NCBI RefSeq assembly: GCF_006542765.1
Contig: NZ_SKCD01000088.1
Coordinates: forward strand, 124,001-188,000
Direction of reading: 5' to 3'
DNA from: Paenibacillus luteus
GTDB taxonomy: Bacteria > Bacillota > Bacilli > Paenibacillales > Paenibacillaceae
DNA length: 64,000 bases
The position numbers and the translations under genes were made by a program. Within the stretch, counting starts at the first letter, position 1. The number at the start of each line of letters is the position of its first letter. This document shows, piece by piece, positions 26,737 through 35,865 of this stretch. The notes under the pieces were generated by a model that was given only the letters and a program-made list of their open reading frames with translations, did no database searches and was not told where the DNA came from.

Positions 26737-29460
26737 ATGGCTACACAGAATCATTATTCAGTTCGCACAACGCTGGACGCCGGTGGCAAATCATACGCTT
26801 ACTACCGTCTGGGCGGACTTGAAGAACAAGGACTAGGCGACATTTCGAAACTGCCTTTTTCCATCAAAGTATTGCTTGAGGCTGCTGTCCGTCAATTTGA
26901 CGGCCGCGCGATTACACCTGAACACGTTAAGCAGCTTGCTACTTGGGCTGACGGACGCGAAGATAAAGAAATCCCGTTCATCCCTGCCCGTATCGTATTG
27001 CAGGATTTCACAGGCGTACCGGTTGTCGTTGACCTTGCGGCAATGCGCGATACCGTGAAAAAAGCTGGCGGAGATCCTAAAAAAATCAACCCGCTCGTAC
27101 CCGTAGACCTTGTTATTGACCACTCGATCATGGTTGATGCTTTCGGTTCACCAGAAGCTCTTGAATACAACACAAAAGTTGAATTCGAGCGTAACGAAGA
27201 GCGTTACCGCTTCCTTCGCTGGGCACAAACGGCATTCGATAACTTCCGCGCGGTTCCACCGGGCACAGGTATCGTTCACCAAGTTAACCTTGAGTACTTG
27301 GCATCCGTTGCAGCAACAAAAACCATCGATGGCGAAACTGTCGTATTCCCTGATTCCCTCGTAGGTACGGATTCGCATACTACGATGATCAACGGTCTAG
27401 GCGTTGTGGGCTGGGGCGTTGGCGGTATCGAGGCAGAAGCTGGTATGCTTGGCCAACCGCTATACTTCGTTATGCCTGAAGTTATCGGCTTCAAATTGAC
27501 AGGCAAGCTGGCAGAAGGCTCTACAGCAACTGACCTTGCGCTTACTGTTACTCAAATTTTGCGTAAAAAAGGCGTTGTTGGTAAATTTGTTGAGTTCTTC
27601 GGCCCTGGCCTCTCGAACATCAGCCTTGCTGACCGTGCAACAGTTGCCAACATGGCACCAGAATACGGCGCTACAATCGGCTTCTTCCCTGTAGATAACG
27701 AAACACTTAGCTACCTGCAGCAAACTGGCCGTTCTGAAGATCTTATCGAGCTTGTTGGCTCTTACTATAAAGCGCAAGACATGTTCCGTACGGACGAGAC
27801 TCCAGACCCGGTATTTACAGATGTCGTTGAGCTGGATCTTTCCACAATCGTACCTTCCCTTGCAGGTCCAAAGCGTCCACAAGACCGCGTTGAGCTTACT
27901 GCAATGAAGGAATCGTTCAACAGCATCATCCGTACGCCGATCGACAAAGGCGGATACGGTCTAAGCGATGATAAAATCGATCAAGTCGTAACGGTTAAGC
28001 ATAATGATGGCCAAGTGAGCAAAATGGGCACTGGCGCAGTCGTTATCGCTGCGATTACAAGCTGTACCAATACATCTAACCCAAGCGTAATGGTCGGTGC
28101 CGGCCTTGTTGCCAAGAAAGCGGTAGCGCTTGGACTTAAGAAGCCTGCTTATGTAAAAAGCTCCCTTACACCGGGCTCACTCGTCGTAACGGAATACTTG
28201 ACCAAAGCAAACCTGCTTGAGCCGCTTGAAGCGCTTGGCTTCCACGTTGCCGGCTATGGCTGCGCAACTTGTATCGGTAACTCCGGTCCGCTTCCGGATG
28301 AAGTAAGCAAAGCGATCATAGATAACGATATGACGGTTTCTGCTGTCATTTCCGGTAACCGTAACTTCGAAGGCCGCGTTCACGCACAGGTTAAAGCGAA
28401 CTACCTGGCTTCGCCGCCACTTGTTATCGCTTATGCGCTTGCAGGAACAACAAATATCGATTTGACAAACGATCCAATCGGTTACACAGAAGCTAACGAG
28501 CCGGTATACCTCAAAGATATTTGGCCGACTTCCCAAGAAATTAACGATGCGATGACAGCTGCGCTTAATCCGCAAATGTTCCGCGACAAATACGAGAATG
28601 TATTCACACAAAATGAGCGTTGGAATGCGATCTCCGTTCCTAAGGGCGAAAGTTACGAATGGGATAACAAATCAACGTACATCCAAAACCCGCCGTTCTT
28701 CGAAAATCTTGGATCGGATCTTACCGATATCGAGGACATTCATTCAGCAAACGTGCTTGCGCTAATGGGCGATTCCGTAACAACGGATCATATCTCCCCT
28801 GCAGGTAACATTACCGTTAACAGCCCAGGCGGCCAATACTTGATCGATAACGGCGTCAAACGCGAAGACTTCAACTCCTACGGCTCACGCCGTGGTAACC
28901 ATGAAGTTATGATGCGCGGTACGTTCGCGAATATCCGTATTCGTAACCAAGTGGCTCCAGGCACGGAGGGCGGCGTAACAACTTACCTGCCTACAGAAGA
29001 AGTAATGTCCATCTACGATGCATCGATGAAATACCAAAAAGACGGCAAAAACCTTGTGATTCTTGCTGGTAAAGAGTACGGTACAGGAAGCTCGCGTGAC
29101 TGGGCTGCCAAAGGCACATTCCTTCTTGGCGTAAAAGCGGTTATCGCTGAAAGCTTCGAGCGTATTCACCGCTCCAACTTGGTTGGCATGGGCGTATTGC
29201 CACTGCAATTCCCAGAAGGTCAAGGCTGGAAGACGCTTAACATTACTGGCCGTGAAGTGTTCGACATCGTTGGCTTGTCCAATGACGTAACGCCAGGCTC
29301 GCAAGTAACCGTTACAGCTACCCGCGAAGACGGCACAACTTTTGATTTCCCTGCAATCGTTCGTCTTGACTCTGTCGTAGACGTTGATTACTACCGCAAT
29401 GGCGGTATCCTTCAAACGGTACTTCGCCAAATGATCGCTAACATGAACACCACTGCTTAA
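26737..29460 (+). CDS. acnA: Aconitate hydratase A
   Basis: 907 residues from the ATG at 26737. Two ATGs are 6 nt apart; AGAGGAG is 7 nt from the second and only 1 nt from the first. The 4Fe-4S ligands lie in AITSCTNTSNPSVM and GYGCATCIGNSGPL. Other hallmarks: VGTDSHTTMINGLGVVGWGVGG, VISGNRNFEGRVH, MGDSVTTDHISPAGNI and GKEYGTGSSRDWAAKGT. It isomerises citrate and isocitrate in the TCA cycle; AcnA-type enzymes can also bind RNA when the cluster is lost. Codon use is strongly biased toward GCT/GTT/CTT/AAC, consistent with high expression. Monocistronic, with a perfect terminator. Confidence 0.97.
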   Translation: MATQNHYSVRTTLDAGGKSYAYYRLGGLEEQGLGDISKLPFSIKVLLEAAVRQFDGRAITPEHVKQLATWADGREDKEIPFIPARIVLQDFTGVPVVVDLAAMRDTVKKAGGDPKKINPLVPVDLVIDHSIMVDAFGSPEALEYNTKVEFERNEERYRFLRWAQTAFDNFRAVPPGTGIVHQVNLEYLASVAATKTIDGETVVFPDSLVGTDSHTTMINGLGVVGWGVGGIEAEAGMLGQPLYFVMPEVIGFKLTGKLAEGSTATDLALTVTQILRKKGVVGKFVEFFGPGLSNISLADRATVANMAPEYGATIGFFPVDNETLSYLQQTGRSEDLIELVGSYYKAQDMFRTDETPDPVFTDVVELDLSTIVPSLAGPKRPQDRVELTAMKESFNSIIRTPIDKGGYGLSDDKIDQVVTVKHNDGQVSKMGTGAVVIAAITSCTNTSNPSVMVGAGLVAKKAVALGLKKPAYVKSSLTPGSLVVTEYLTKANLLEPLEALGFHVAGYGCATCIGNSGPLPDEVSKAIIDNDMTVSAVISGNRNFEGRVHAQVKANYLASPPLVIAYALAGTTNIDLTNDPIGYTEANEPVYLKDIWPTSQEINDAMTAALNPQMFRDKYENVFTQNERWNAISVPKGESYEWDNKSTYIQNPPFFENLGSDLTDIEDIHSANVLALMGDSVTTDHISPAGNITVNSPGGQYLIDNGVKREDFNSYGSRRGNHEVMMRGTFANIRIRNQVAPGTEGGVTTYLPTEEVMSIYDASMKYQKDGKNLVILAGKEYGTGSSRDWAAKGTFLLGVKAVIAESFERIHRSNLVGMGVLPLQFPEGQGWKTLNITGREVFDIVGLSNDVTPGSQVTVTATREDGTTFDFPAIVRLDSVVDVDYYRNGGILQTVLRQMIANMNTTA

Positions 29461-29483
29461 TAAACAGAACCCCATTTAGTAAA

Positions 29484-29520
29484 AAGAACTTTGCCGCTTG
29501 TCGGCAAAGTTCTTTTTTTA
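29484..29520 (+). terminator. Terminator of acnA
   Basis: Perfect 13-bp stem AAGAACTTTGCCG / CGGCAAAGTTCTT with a CTTGT loop, followed by a T run. Confidence 0.93.
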
Positions 29521-29669
29521 TATCACTAAGTCCACATATATCTCGAAAGATGAACTATTTCCTCTCCAGAGAAATATCCAGTTAAATTCATCAACTGATA
29601 CAAGATGCTGAAAGCTTGTATGAATTTTTTAGTATTACTAATCGAATGATGTTCATAAGTTTTTTTAAC

Positions 29670-29710
29670 AAAAAAAGACCAGCCCCAAGGCACGCCTCAG
29701 AACTGATCTT
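29670..29710 (-). terminator. Terminator of the IclR gene
   Basis: On the minus strand AGATCAG...CTGGTCT continues inward as a stem of ~15 bp with several G-T wobbles around a CGTG loop, followed by T7. It starts 4 nt past the stop. Confidence 0.75.
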
Positions 29711-29713
29711 CTC

Positions 29714-30457
29714 TTATAAGCTCATCGTTCCCATCCGTTTCGCAGATTCCATCACAACTGGCGCGTAATGACTCATGATCTCCATGGTCATCCGGCTCGC
29801 AGGACCCGATACAGATAAGGCAGCCGCCAGCTTCCCTGTCCGGTTGAAAATAGGAGCTGAGATCGCTGCAGCGCCGGGCTCCCGCTCTTCAAAGCTTGTC
29901 GCGTAGCCATGCAAGCAAATCTCCTCTAGCTGCTGCTTATATTGGTCCAGATCGATAGAGTATAGCCAAGCCGGGTCTCCGAATATGCTCTCCTGTACGA
30001 TTAGGTCCGAATAAGCGATCAGTACCTTGCTTGAAGCTCCAGCGTAAAGAGGAAGCCTAGCCCCTACTGGCGCAACCCGCCGCACGGGCTGATTGCTCTG
30101 TACGGCCTGCATGCGAATCCGCTCGGAGCCATCTCTTACATATATGCTTACGGTTTCTCCCAACTGATCACGCAGCCGTTCCATCTCTGGCAGCCAAATG
30201 GTGCCTTGGTCGTCAGTGCGCGATAAATTGGCGGAGAGTTCCCACATTTTCAATCCCAAATGATAACGGTCGGTTGAACGGTCCCGTTCAATAAAGCCCT
30301 TCTCCTCTAGCGTCGCGAGCATCCGGTGAACCGTGCTTTTGTGCAGGCCAACATGCTCGGCAATTTCCGTCATCGCCCAGTCCGTTTTCAAGGTAAAGCA
30401 CAGTAATATATCAAGCGCTCGATCCACAGCCCGAACCGTCGATTTTCCTTCTTCCAT
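29714..30457 (-). CDS. IclR-family transcriptional regulator
   Basis: 247 residues. N-terminal winged helix (~8-65): VRAVDRALDILLCF, WAMTEIAEHVGLHKSTVHRML and LEEKGFIERD. The C-terminal effector-binding GAF-like domain carries APVGARLPLYAGASSKVLIAY and GYATSFEEREPGAAAISAPIF. Family members repress or activate catabolic operons in response to small acids. It is monocistronic and divergent from the alpha/beta hydrolase gene, with ~250 nt between, so that gene or the regulator itself is the nearest candidate target. RBS GGGAGGTG. Confidence 0.92.
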   Translation of the reverse strand: MEEGKSTVRAVDRALDILLCFTLKTDWAMTEIAEHVGLHKSTVHRMLATLEEKGFIERDRSTDRYHLGLKMWELSANLSRTDDQGTIWLPEMERLRDQLGETVSIYVRDGSERIRMQAVQSNQPVRRVAPVGARLPLYAGASSKVLIAYSDLIVQESIFGDPAWLYSIDLDQYKQQLEEICLHGYATSFEEREPGAAAISAPIFNRTGKLAAALSVSGPASRMTMEIMSHYAPVVMESAKRMGTMSL

Positions 30458-30597
30458 GCCGCCGCACCTCCCTCTACAAAAGTTTCATCCAATGAAACCG
30501 ATTCTCATTCAGTATAACTCATTGCCGCTACTATCGTAAAGAAGAGTTGTTTACATTACAGTAATATTACAAACGATTAACATTACCTCGACACCAA

Positions 30598-30626
30598 TTG
30601 ACAGGCTACTAGGACCGGACTACGAT
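30598..30626 (+). promoter_or_regulatory. Probable sigma-A promoter of the alpha/beta hydrolase
   Basis: A perfect -35 TTGACA, 17-bp spacer and -10 TACGAT. A partial catabolite-response-element-like sequence, AAAAAGCGCTTACA (30648-30661), lies downstream and matches only the right half of the consensus well. Confidence 0.55.
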
Positions 30627-30710
30627 TAAAGTACTAGAAATAAAAAGCGCTTACAGTGATGAGGACAACTTCGAACCAATGACGGTTGCTAACAGAGGGA
30701 GGACGACGAC

Positions 30711-31766
30711 ATGAGCACGACCTTGATGACACCATTGCCCCTTGAAGGCGGATTTCCGCAGACTCTTCAGCCCTTTCCCTTGGGAGAAACCGAAAATTTG
30801 TTCCAGCTTCGCAAAACCAAGAGCCGCGGCAAGCATCTGCTCGTTGCCTCGATCGCTTCTCTGACGGCAATGTGCCTGCTGGCTGTCCTTATCTTTCATG
30901 GATATGTAGCTTGGATGCTTGCTTATCCCTATGTAGCACCGCTTTCCTCCAATCCGCAAGCGGCTATCGGCCTGGATTACGAGGATGTCATTTTTCCTAG
31001 TAGAAGCGGCGACACCACCGTTAGCGGCTGGTTCATTCCTGCGAATGAGGATACAAGTGAAATTGCTCCATCTGCGCGTACGGTCGTTTTCAGCCATGGC
31101 TATGGCGCAAACCGCGAAGAATCCTGGGTGCCGATGTATGAGCTCTCGAAGCTGCTGCACGGCCTAAACTATAATGTATTGCTATTTGATTACGGTTATG
31201 CCTCTAAAGAGTACAAAGCTCCTGCTACGGGCGGCCTTGAGGAGTCGCAGCAGCTGCTGGCTGCCGTAGACTATGTCAAGTCCCGCGGAGCCAAGGATAT
31301 CGTTGTATGGGGTTTCTCCATGGGTGCCGGAACCGCCTTGCAGGCCGCTCTTCAGACCGAGGACATTGATGCTATGATACTCGATAGCCTTTTTATTCCT
31401 AGCCCTGAGGCCTTGTTTGATAACTTGAATCAATTCGTATCCCTACCGCGCTTCTCGTTGCCGCTCATCGAATCCATGATTCCGCTCTGGACCGGCACAA
31501 GCTTCGGATCGATTCCGGCAAGCGAGGTCATCTCCAACGTGTATGATATTCCGCTATTTATTATACATGGGACGAATGATGTGAAAGCTCCGTTCCAGAC
31601 CGCAGAAGCCGTTGCAGAGGGGCAAGGCAACGTTCTCTCCCGCTCATGGATCGTACCGGACGGGAAGCACGAGCTGCTCTTCCAGGTGCATCCAAGCGAA
31701 TATATTCAAAGAGCCGCGCTGTTCCTTAGTCAGGTTGATCAGCAGCTGCAAGCAGAACGCGCATAA
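30711..31766 (+). CDS. Membrane-anchored alpha/beta hydrolase
   Basis: 351 residues, GGGAGG 9 nt upstream. A charged cytosolic N-terminus is followed by one TM helix (~45-65, LLVASIASLTAMCLLAVLIF), then an alpha/beta hydrolase domain presumed outside the membrane. Oxyanion region FSHGYGANREES, nucleophile elbow WGFSMGAGTALQ, acid in FIIHGTNDVKAPF and His in VPDGKHELLF. The layout resembles YqkD/FrsA-like serine hydrolases of Bacillales. The substrate is unknown. The IclR gene is divergent. Confidence 0.87.
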   Translation: MSTTLMTPLPLEGGFPQTLQPFPLGETENLFQLRKTKSRGKHLLVASIASLTAMCLLAVLIFHGYVAWMLAYPYVAPLSSNPQAAIGLDYEDVIFPSRSGDTTVSGWFIPANEDTSEIAPSARTVVFSHGYGANREESWVPMYELSKLLHGLNYNVLLFDYGYASKEYKAPATGGLEESQQLLAAVDYVKSRGAKDIVVWGFSMGAGTALQAALQTEDIDAMILDSLFIPSPEALFDNLNQFVSLPRFSLPLIESMIPLWTGTSFGSIPASEVISNVYDIPLFIIHGTNDVKAPFQTAEAVAEGQGNVLSRSWIVPDGKHELLFQVHPSEYIQRAALFLSQVDQQLQAERA

Positions 31767-31841
31767 TCAGCAAGCACGACATAAGCCCATATCTCAGCGA
31801 ATACATCTAATATAGATGCACTTGTTGCGACAGAGGAGGCG

Positions 31842-32933
31842 ATGGTCGTGCTTTTTGTTTATGGAACGCTCATGCCCGTTCGGGTGATAGAATTTGTACG
31901 GCATTGGAAGCTGCAAGAGAAAGAGCATGCCGCCGTCATTTTGCAAGCGGCACCTGAGCTTGAACCTCAATACGTACAGCTCTTGCAATCATGGGAGCCT
32001 GTCTTCTCACATACGGCGCAATACACCAACCAATGGCTGGATGATTGGCTGCCCTTTCCGTCACGCCTGCCTCAGCACGTAGAAGAATCCGTCGATGCCC
32101 TTATCGATGCGGCGCTTGAACAATCTCGAACCTACGTGGATCAATTAACGCAACTAACCGAACGAACGGCAGCGGTAGCTTCACCCATTACCACAACGGT
32201 CATTTCACATTCCATTCGCGAATCGAACTACTATATTGGTCTCATGGCCAATTACAGGCAAGCAGTCGTTAGTCACGGGTCTAACGAGCATCGTGCTATG
32301 CTGCAGCAGGTACCTATAGGAGGACATATTCTTCCTCCTTTGCCCTATCCCTATCAAGCCCTAGAGCCCTATATCGATGAGCCAACCATGCGTATCCATC
32401 ATGACATTCATCATCAATCCTACGTTGACGGTTTAAACAAAGCGGAGCTCCAATTGCAAATCGCACGCGAAACGGGAAACTTCGAGCTTGTGAAGCATTG
32501 GGAACGCGAGCTTGCCTTTAACGGGGCAGGCCACTATTTGCATACGCTGTTTTGGAATGCCATGTCGCCTTATGGCGGCGGGGAGCCGACCAGCACGCTA
32601 AGCCAGCAGATTAGAAATGATTTTGGCAGCTCTGCTGCGTTTAAGAAACAATTCAGCGAAGCGGCAGCGAAGGTAGAAGGCAGCGGCTGGGCTATCCTCG
32701 TATGGAGCCCGCGCAGTAGGCGACTGGAGATCCTTACGGCAGAGAAGCATCAGAACTTATCGCAATGGGATGCCATTCCCTTACTGCCATTAGATGTGTG
32801 GGAGCATGCTTATTACCTGAAGCATCAGAACAAGCGGCCGGATTACGTGAAAGATTGGTGGAACGTGGTGAATTGGCCCTATATCCAAGATCGCTTTGAA
32901 GAAACGCGCAAGCTGGTATGGGCGCCATTCTGA
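31842..32933 (+). CDS. Two-domain Fe/Mn superoxide dismutase (SodF-like)
   Basis: 363 residues. The AGGAGG is only 2 nt from the ATG at 31842 but 8 nt from an in-frame GTG at 31848, so the true start may be the latter. Residues ~15-155 form an all-helical extension of unrecognised family. Residues ~163-360 are an Fe/Mn SOD: PPLPYPYQALEP, RIHHDIHHQSYVDGLN, NGAGHYLHTLFWNAM and DVWEHAYYLKHQNKRPDYV supply the His/His/Asp/His ligands, so it appears active. B. subtilis SodF likewise has an N-terminal extension. A canonical sodA lies 5 kb away. The first residues, LFVYGTLMP, happen to resemble the gamma-glutamylcyclotransferase N-terminus. Confidence 0.87.
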   Translation: MVVLFVYGTLMPVRVIEFVRHWKLQEKEHAAVILQAAPELEPQYVQLLQSWEPVFSHTAQYTNQWLDDWLPFPSRLPQHVEESVDALIDAALEQSRTYVDQLTQLTERTAAVASPITTTVISHSIRESNYYIGLMANYRQAVVSHGSNEHRAMLQQVPIGGHILPPLPYPYQALEPYIDEPTMRIHHDIHHQSYVDGLNKAELQLQIARETGNFELVKHWERELAFNGAGHYLHTLFWNAMSPYGGGEPTSTLSQQIRNDFGSSAAFKKQFSEAAAKVEGSGWAILVWSPRSRRLEILTAEKHQNLSQWDAIPLLPLDVWEHAYYLKHQNKRPDYVKDWWNVVNWPYIQDRFEETRKLVWAPF

Positions 32934-33026
32934 CAAGCGTCATGTTGTCTATCAATTGCTAGGGGAGTAGGTAGTTGACATGGGAACTGCTGCTGCCATC
33001 GTGCGAACAGCTCTGAAAACAGGAAG

Positions 33027-33072
33027 AGAGGCTGAGCCAAAAGGAAATTTCCTTTTGGAGTCAGCCCCTCTT
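33027..33072. terminator. Long palindromic terminator between convergent genes
   Basis: An inner perfect palindrome CCAAAAGG-AAATTT-CCTTTTGG is enclosed by GAGGCTGA / TCAGCC(C)CTC. It sits between convergent SodF-like and folE genes; T-rich sequence on both sides is modest, so a bidirectional terminator is likely but not certain. Confidence 0.7.
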
Positions 33073-33083
33073 ATTTGTACGGT

Positions 33084-33677
33084 CTATTGCTTCAATAAAG
33101 TAAGAAACTCAGAACGGAGTGCAGGATTGCTGCGGAATTCTCCTCTTACGGCTGAAGTGACCGTCATGCTGCCTGGCTTCTTCACACCGCGGGCGCACAT
33201 ACACAAGTGCTCGCCTTCGACAACGACCATTACCCCATTCGGCTGCAGCTCCTCGGCAAGAATGTCGGCCAATTGCGATGTGATTCTCTCTTGCACCTGC
33301 AGCCGGCGTGTAACCGCCTCTACAAGACGAGCAAGCTTGCTCAGTCCCGCAATTTTGCCGCTTGGCAAATATCCGATATGCGCTTTGCCGAAGAAAGGCG
33401 CCATATGATGCTCGCATTGGCTGTAGTACACGATGTCCTTGACGATAACAAGCTCCTCATGCTGCTCATTGAACGTTACGCCAAGCACCTCGCGGGGATC
33501 AACCTCATATCCGGCAAAAATCTCCTCGTACATCCGGGTTACCCTTGCAGGCGTTTCCAGCAACCCTTCGCGCTCAACATCCTCACCAATCAACTTCAAA
33601 ATTTCTTTGATATGATGCTCAATCTGCTCCCGGTTGCCCGATACATTCGAATTGAGGTAATCTTTCCTTCCCGCCAT
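33084..33677 (-). CDS. folE: GTP cyclohydrolase I
   Basis: 197 residues, normal bacterial length, RBS AAGGAGG. Zinc ligands are Cys88 and a neighbouring His in SQCEHHMAPF and the later Cys of HLCMCARGVKKPG; GLSKLARLVEAVTRRLQVQER is the conserved core. It opens GTP to 7,8-dihydroneopterin triphosphate for folate, and the same product feeds queuosine synthesis; queG, the last queuosine step, lies two genes upstream on the same strand. It is the last gene of the minus-strand cluster. Confidence 0.95.
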   Translation of the reverse strand: MAGRKDYLNSNVSGNREQIEHHIKEILKLIGEDVEREGLLETPARVTRMYEEIFAGYEVDPREVLGVTFNEQHEELVIVKDIVYYSQCEHHMAPFFGKAHIGYLPSGKIAGLSKLARLVEAVTRRLQVQERITSQLADILAEELQPNGVMVVVEGEHLCMCARGVKKPGSMTVTSAVRGEFRSNPALRSEFLTLLKQ

Positions 33678-33713
33678 TTCAGAACCTCCTTCCGGTCCTC
33701 CTCGTCAACCTGT

Positions 33714-33944
33714 TTATCTGCGAGGCATTTTTTGATTTTTCATCATGTGCTGCGCTTTTTGCATTTGCTGTTTGTTCAGGTTATAGCCCATTTGCTTAGC
33801 CATTTTTTGAATCATGTCCGGATCGTTTTGCATTTTCTCAAGCTGCTTGCGCAGATAGAATACGCCAACAAAGAAGCCCCCTACAGCTCCTGCAAGCAAA
33901 GTAACGATTGGTACAACGATATTAACCCATGTCATGCCTTTCAC
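33714..33944 (-). CDS. yneF: UPF0154 (YneF-like) small membrane protein
   Basis: 76 residues from GTG at 33944, or 73 from ATG at 33935 with AGGTG 6 nt upstream; I cannot decide between them. One TM helix (IVVPIVTLLAGAVGGFFVGVF) near the N-terminus, then a cytosolic tail with the family signature NDPDMIQKMAKQMGYNLN followed by KQQMQKAQ. The family is widespread in Firmicutes and its function is unknown to me. It lies 36 nt upstream of folE. Confidence 0.9.
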   Translation of the reverse strand: MKGMTWVNIVVPIVTLLAGAVGGFFVGVFYLRKQLEKMQNDPDMIQKMAKQMGYNLNKQQMQKAQHMMKNQKMPRR

Positions 33945-34145
33945 CTAATCCTTTCTAACTCTCCTGGTGTGTATAATGTCCCAATAATAGCATGTTCGCC
34001 CCTCGTTCGCAATGAACAGCTTTTCATGGATAACCGCTCTAATTCCTAGCTGGCACAAGTGAAAATCAACTTCTTGTCTCCAAGCTTAGCAGCGCTGTTT
34101 TATCGGCAGCCCTCCGCCGTAGCCAACCATTTGACCGTTAGCTCC

Positions 34146-35330
34146 TCAAGCATGAGACCCATCCTCTTCCTGCTGGTGCCCAGAATCTTTAATCAGTCCG
34201 CCAAGCTGATCAATCGCCTGCAGAATGGCTTGCTTGGCTTCTTCATCGCTTTCTTTATCAGCGGCAATCAGCAAAGCTTCTTCCGCCTGCTCGCCTCCAA
34301 TTCGTGCAAGTGACCATGCGGCCGTACCACGCAGCACAGGCCTCGGGTCCTTCCCCAATACCTGAATCAAATCCGGTACTGCACTTGCTTCCTTGAAGTT
34401 GCCTAGAGCGATAACCGCATTTCGCTGAATCGGTTTTTTGCCGCGCCATGCGGAGGAGGTGCTTCCGTATCTGCTCTGGAATTCCTTGTTCCCGATCGTT
34501 AGCAAAGGCACGAGCAGCGGCTTCGCGAGCTCATGATCAGGCTGAAGCTCCGGCTGATGTGTCCAGTTTTTCCCACGGTTTACCGGACAGACGGTCTGAC
34601 AGGTATCGCAGCCGTACAGTCGATTGCCAATCTTGCGCATGAATTCATCCGTGAGCATCCCTTTCGTTTGCGTAACAAAGGAAATGCAGCGGCTCGAATT
34701 CAACTGCCCCGGTCCAACCAGCGCGTCCGTTGGGCAGGCATCAATGCATTTGGTGCAGGTGCCGCAGCTTTCCGTTACCGGCTCATCAGGTGCTAGCGGC
34801 AGATTCGTAATCATCTCGCCAAGATAGATCCATGATCCGAGCTCCGGCGAGATGATGGAACAGTTTTTAGCGCTCCAGCCAAGGCCAGCACGCTCTGCAA
34901 CCGCACGATCTGATAGAGCGCCAGTGTCGACCATGCTCTCCACACGCAAGTCCGGCACACGCTCTCTCAGCCACGCTTCAAGCTTGGCAAGCCGGTCCCT
35001 CAGCACCTTATGATAATCATCGCCCCATGCTGAACGTGCCATGATGCCCCGCCTTGCCCCAGGCTCCGATTTGGGAGGGTCTTTCAGCTTGGAGGGATAG
35101 GCGATGGCGATGGCGATAATCGATTGCGGATTATCGAAGAGCAGTGCAGGATTTGTTCGCTTCTCAATGTCCGACTCCTCAAAACCGGATTCCCGTCCCA
35201 GCTCCCTGTGCCTAAGCAAAATTTGCTTCAAGGACACAAAAGGATCAGCAGATGCGACTCCGATCTTGTCAATGCCTAGACTAAGCGCTGCCTCCTTCAT
35301 CTCTTCCTTGAGCTTGGCCCATTTATCCAT
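34146..35330 (-). CDS. queG: Epoxyqueuosine reductase
   Basis: 394 residues. The N-terminal cobalamin-binding half carries VDTGALSDRAVAERAGLGWSAKN. Two 4Fe-4S clusters follow: CGTCTKCIDACPTDAL and GCDTCQTVCPVNRG. The C-terminal ~110 residues are HEAT-like repeats (PIQRNAVIALGNF, VLRGTAAWSLARIGG), present in many Gram-positive QueG proteins. It reduces epoxyqueuosine to queuosine in tRNA wobble position 34. The start lies 2 nt after the rnhA stop. The Asp-Thr-Gly and GKN-type loops appear intact, except GKN reads AKN here. Confidence 0.94.
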   Translation of the reverse strand: MDKWAKLKEEMKEAALSLGIDKIGVASADPFVSLKQILLRHRELGRESGFEESDIEKRTNPALLFDNPQSIIAIAIAYPSKLKDPPKSEPGARRGIMARSAWGDDYHKVLRDRLAKLEAWLRERVPDLRVESMVDTGALSDRAVAERAGLGWSAKNCSIISPELGSWIYLGEMITNLPLAPDEPVTESCGTCTKCIDACPTDALVGPGQLNSSRCISFVTQTKGMLTDEFMRKIGNRLYGCDTCQTVCPVNRGKNWTHQPELQPDHELAKPLLVPLLTIGNKEFQSRYGSTSSAWRGKKPIQRNAVIALGNFKEASAVPDLIQVLGKDPRPVLRGTAAWSLARIGGEQAEEALLIAADKESDEEAKQAILQAIDQLGGLIKDSGHQQEEDGSHA

Positions 35331-35332
35331 CG

Positions 35333-35770
35333 CTATAACCTTCGGATGGCTTCACGAGCCAGCTCATCGCAGCGATTGTTCCATTGGTTATCGCTATGCC
35401 CTTTGACTTTTATATATTCAACCTCATGCCGCTGCATAAGCTCCCAAAGCGCCTTCCACAGTTCTTGATTCTCTACTGGCTCCTTCTTGCTGTTCTTCCA
35501 GCCGTTGCGCAGCCAGCCCTTAATCCAGCCCTTCTGGAAGCAGTTCACAACATACGCAGAATCACTGTACACCTTTACCCGACAAGGCTCCTTCAGCAGC
35601 TTCAAGCCTTCAATGACCGCTTGAATCTCCATTCGGTTGTTTGTCGAATGCTTCTCCCCACCGGAAATTTCCTTCTGATGAACGCCAAAAAACAGCACCG
35701 CTCCCCAGCCGCCCGGACCCGGGTTGCCGGAGCAGGCACCGTCTGTATAAATCATAACGTCTTTTATAAT
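35333..35770 (-). CDS. rnhA: Ribonuclease HI, apparent ATT start
   Basis: 145 residues if initiated at the ATT at 35770. The active-site acids are all present: IYTDGACSGNPGPGG (Asp), NNRMEIQAV (Glu), VYSDSAYV (Asp) and NNRCDELAR (Asp). It degrades the RNA strand of RNA-DNA hybrids. An ATG at 35755 exists, but it is ~20 nt from AAGGAGG and would remove residues that in the family precede IYTDGAC. Between the upstream in-frame TAA (35789-35791) and that ATG there is no ATG, GTG or TTG, whereas ATT (35770) and ATA (35767) are 5 and 8 nt from AAGGAGG. I therefore infer non-canonical initiation. Confidence 0.88.
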   Translation of the reverse strand: MIKDVMIYTDGACSGNPGPGGWGAVLFFGVHQKEISGGEKHSTNNRMEIQAVIEGLKLLKEPCRVKVYSDSAYVVNCFQKGWIKGWLRNGWKNSKKEPVENQELWKALWELMQRHEVEYIKVKGHSDNQWNNRCDELAREAIRRL

Positions 35771-35865
35771 CGAACCCTCCTTAAAAGGTTATCGCTAATC
35801 TGCCACCATTTTGTCCGCTCAGACGAGAGCATCAGCCAACTCTACCTCTATAACAATCGATGAGG

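Noticed and set aside
30648..30661. Catabolite-response element upstream of the alpha/beta hydrolase
   Set aside because: Only the right half (AAGCGCTTACA) fits consensus; three of the first three bases differ, so it is mentioned with the promoter but not called a site.
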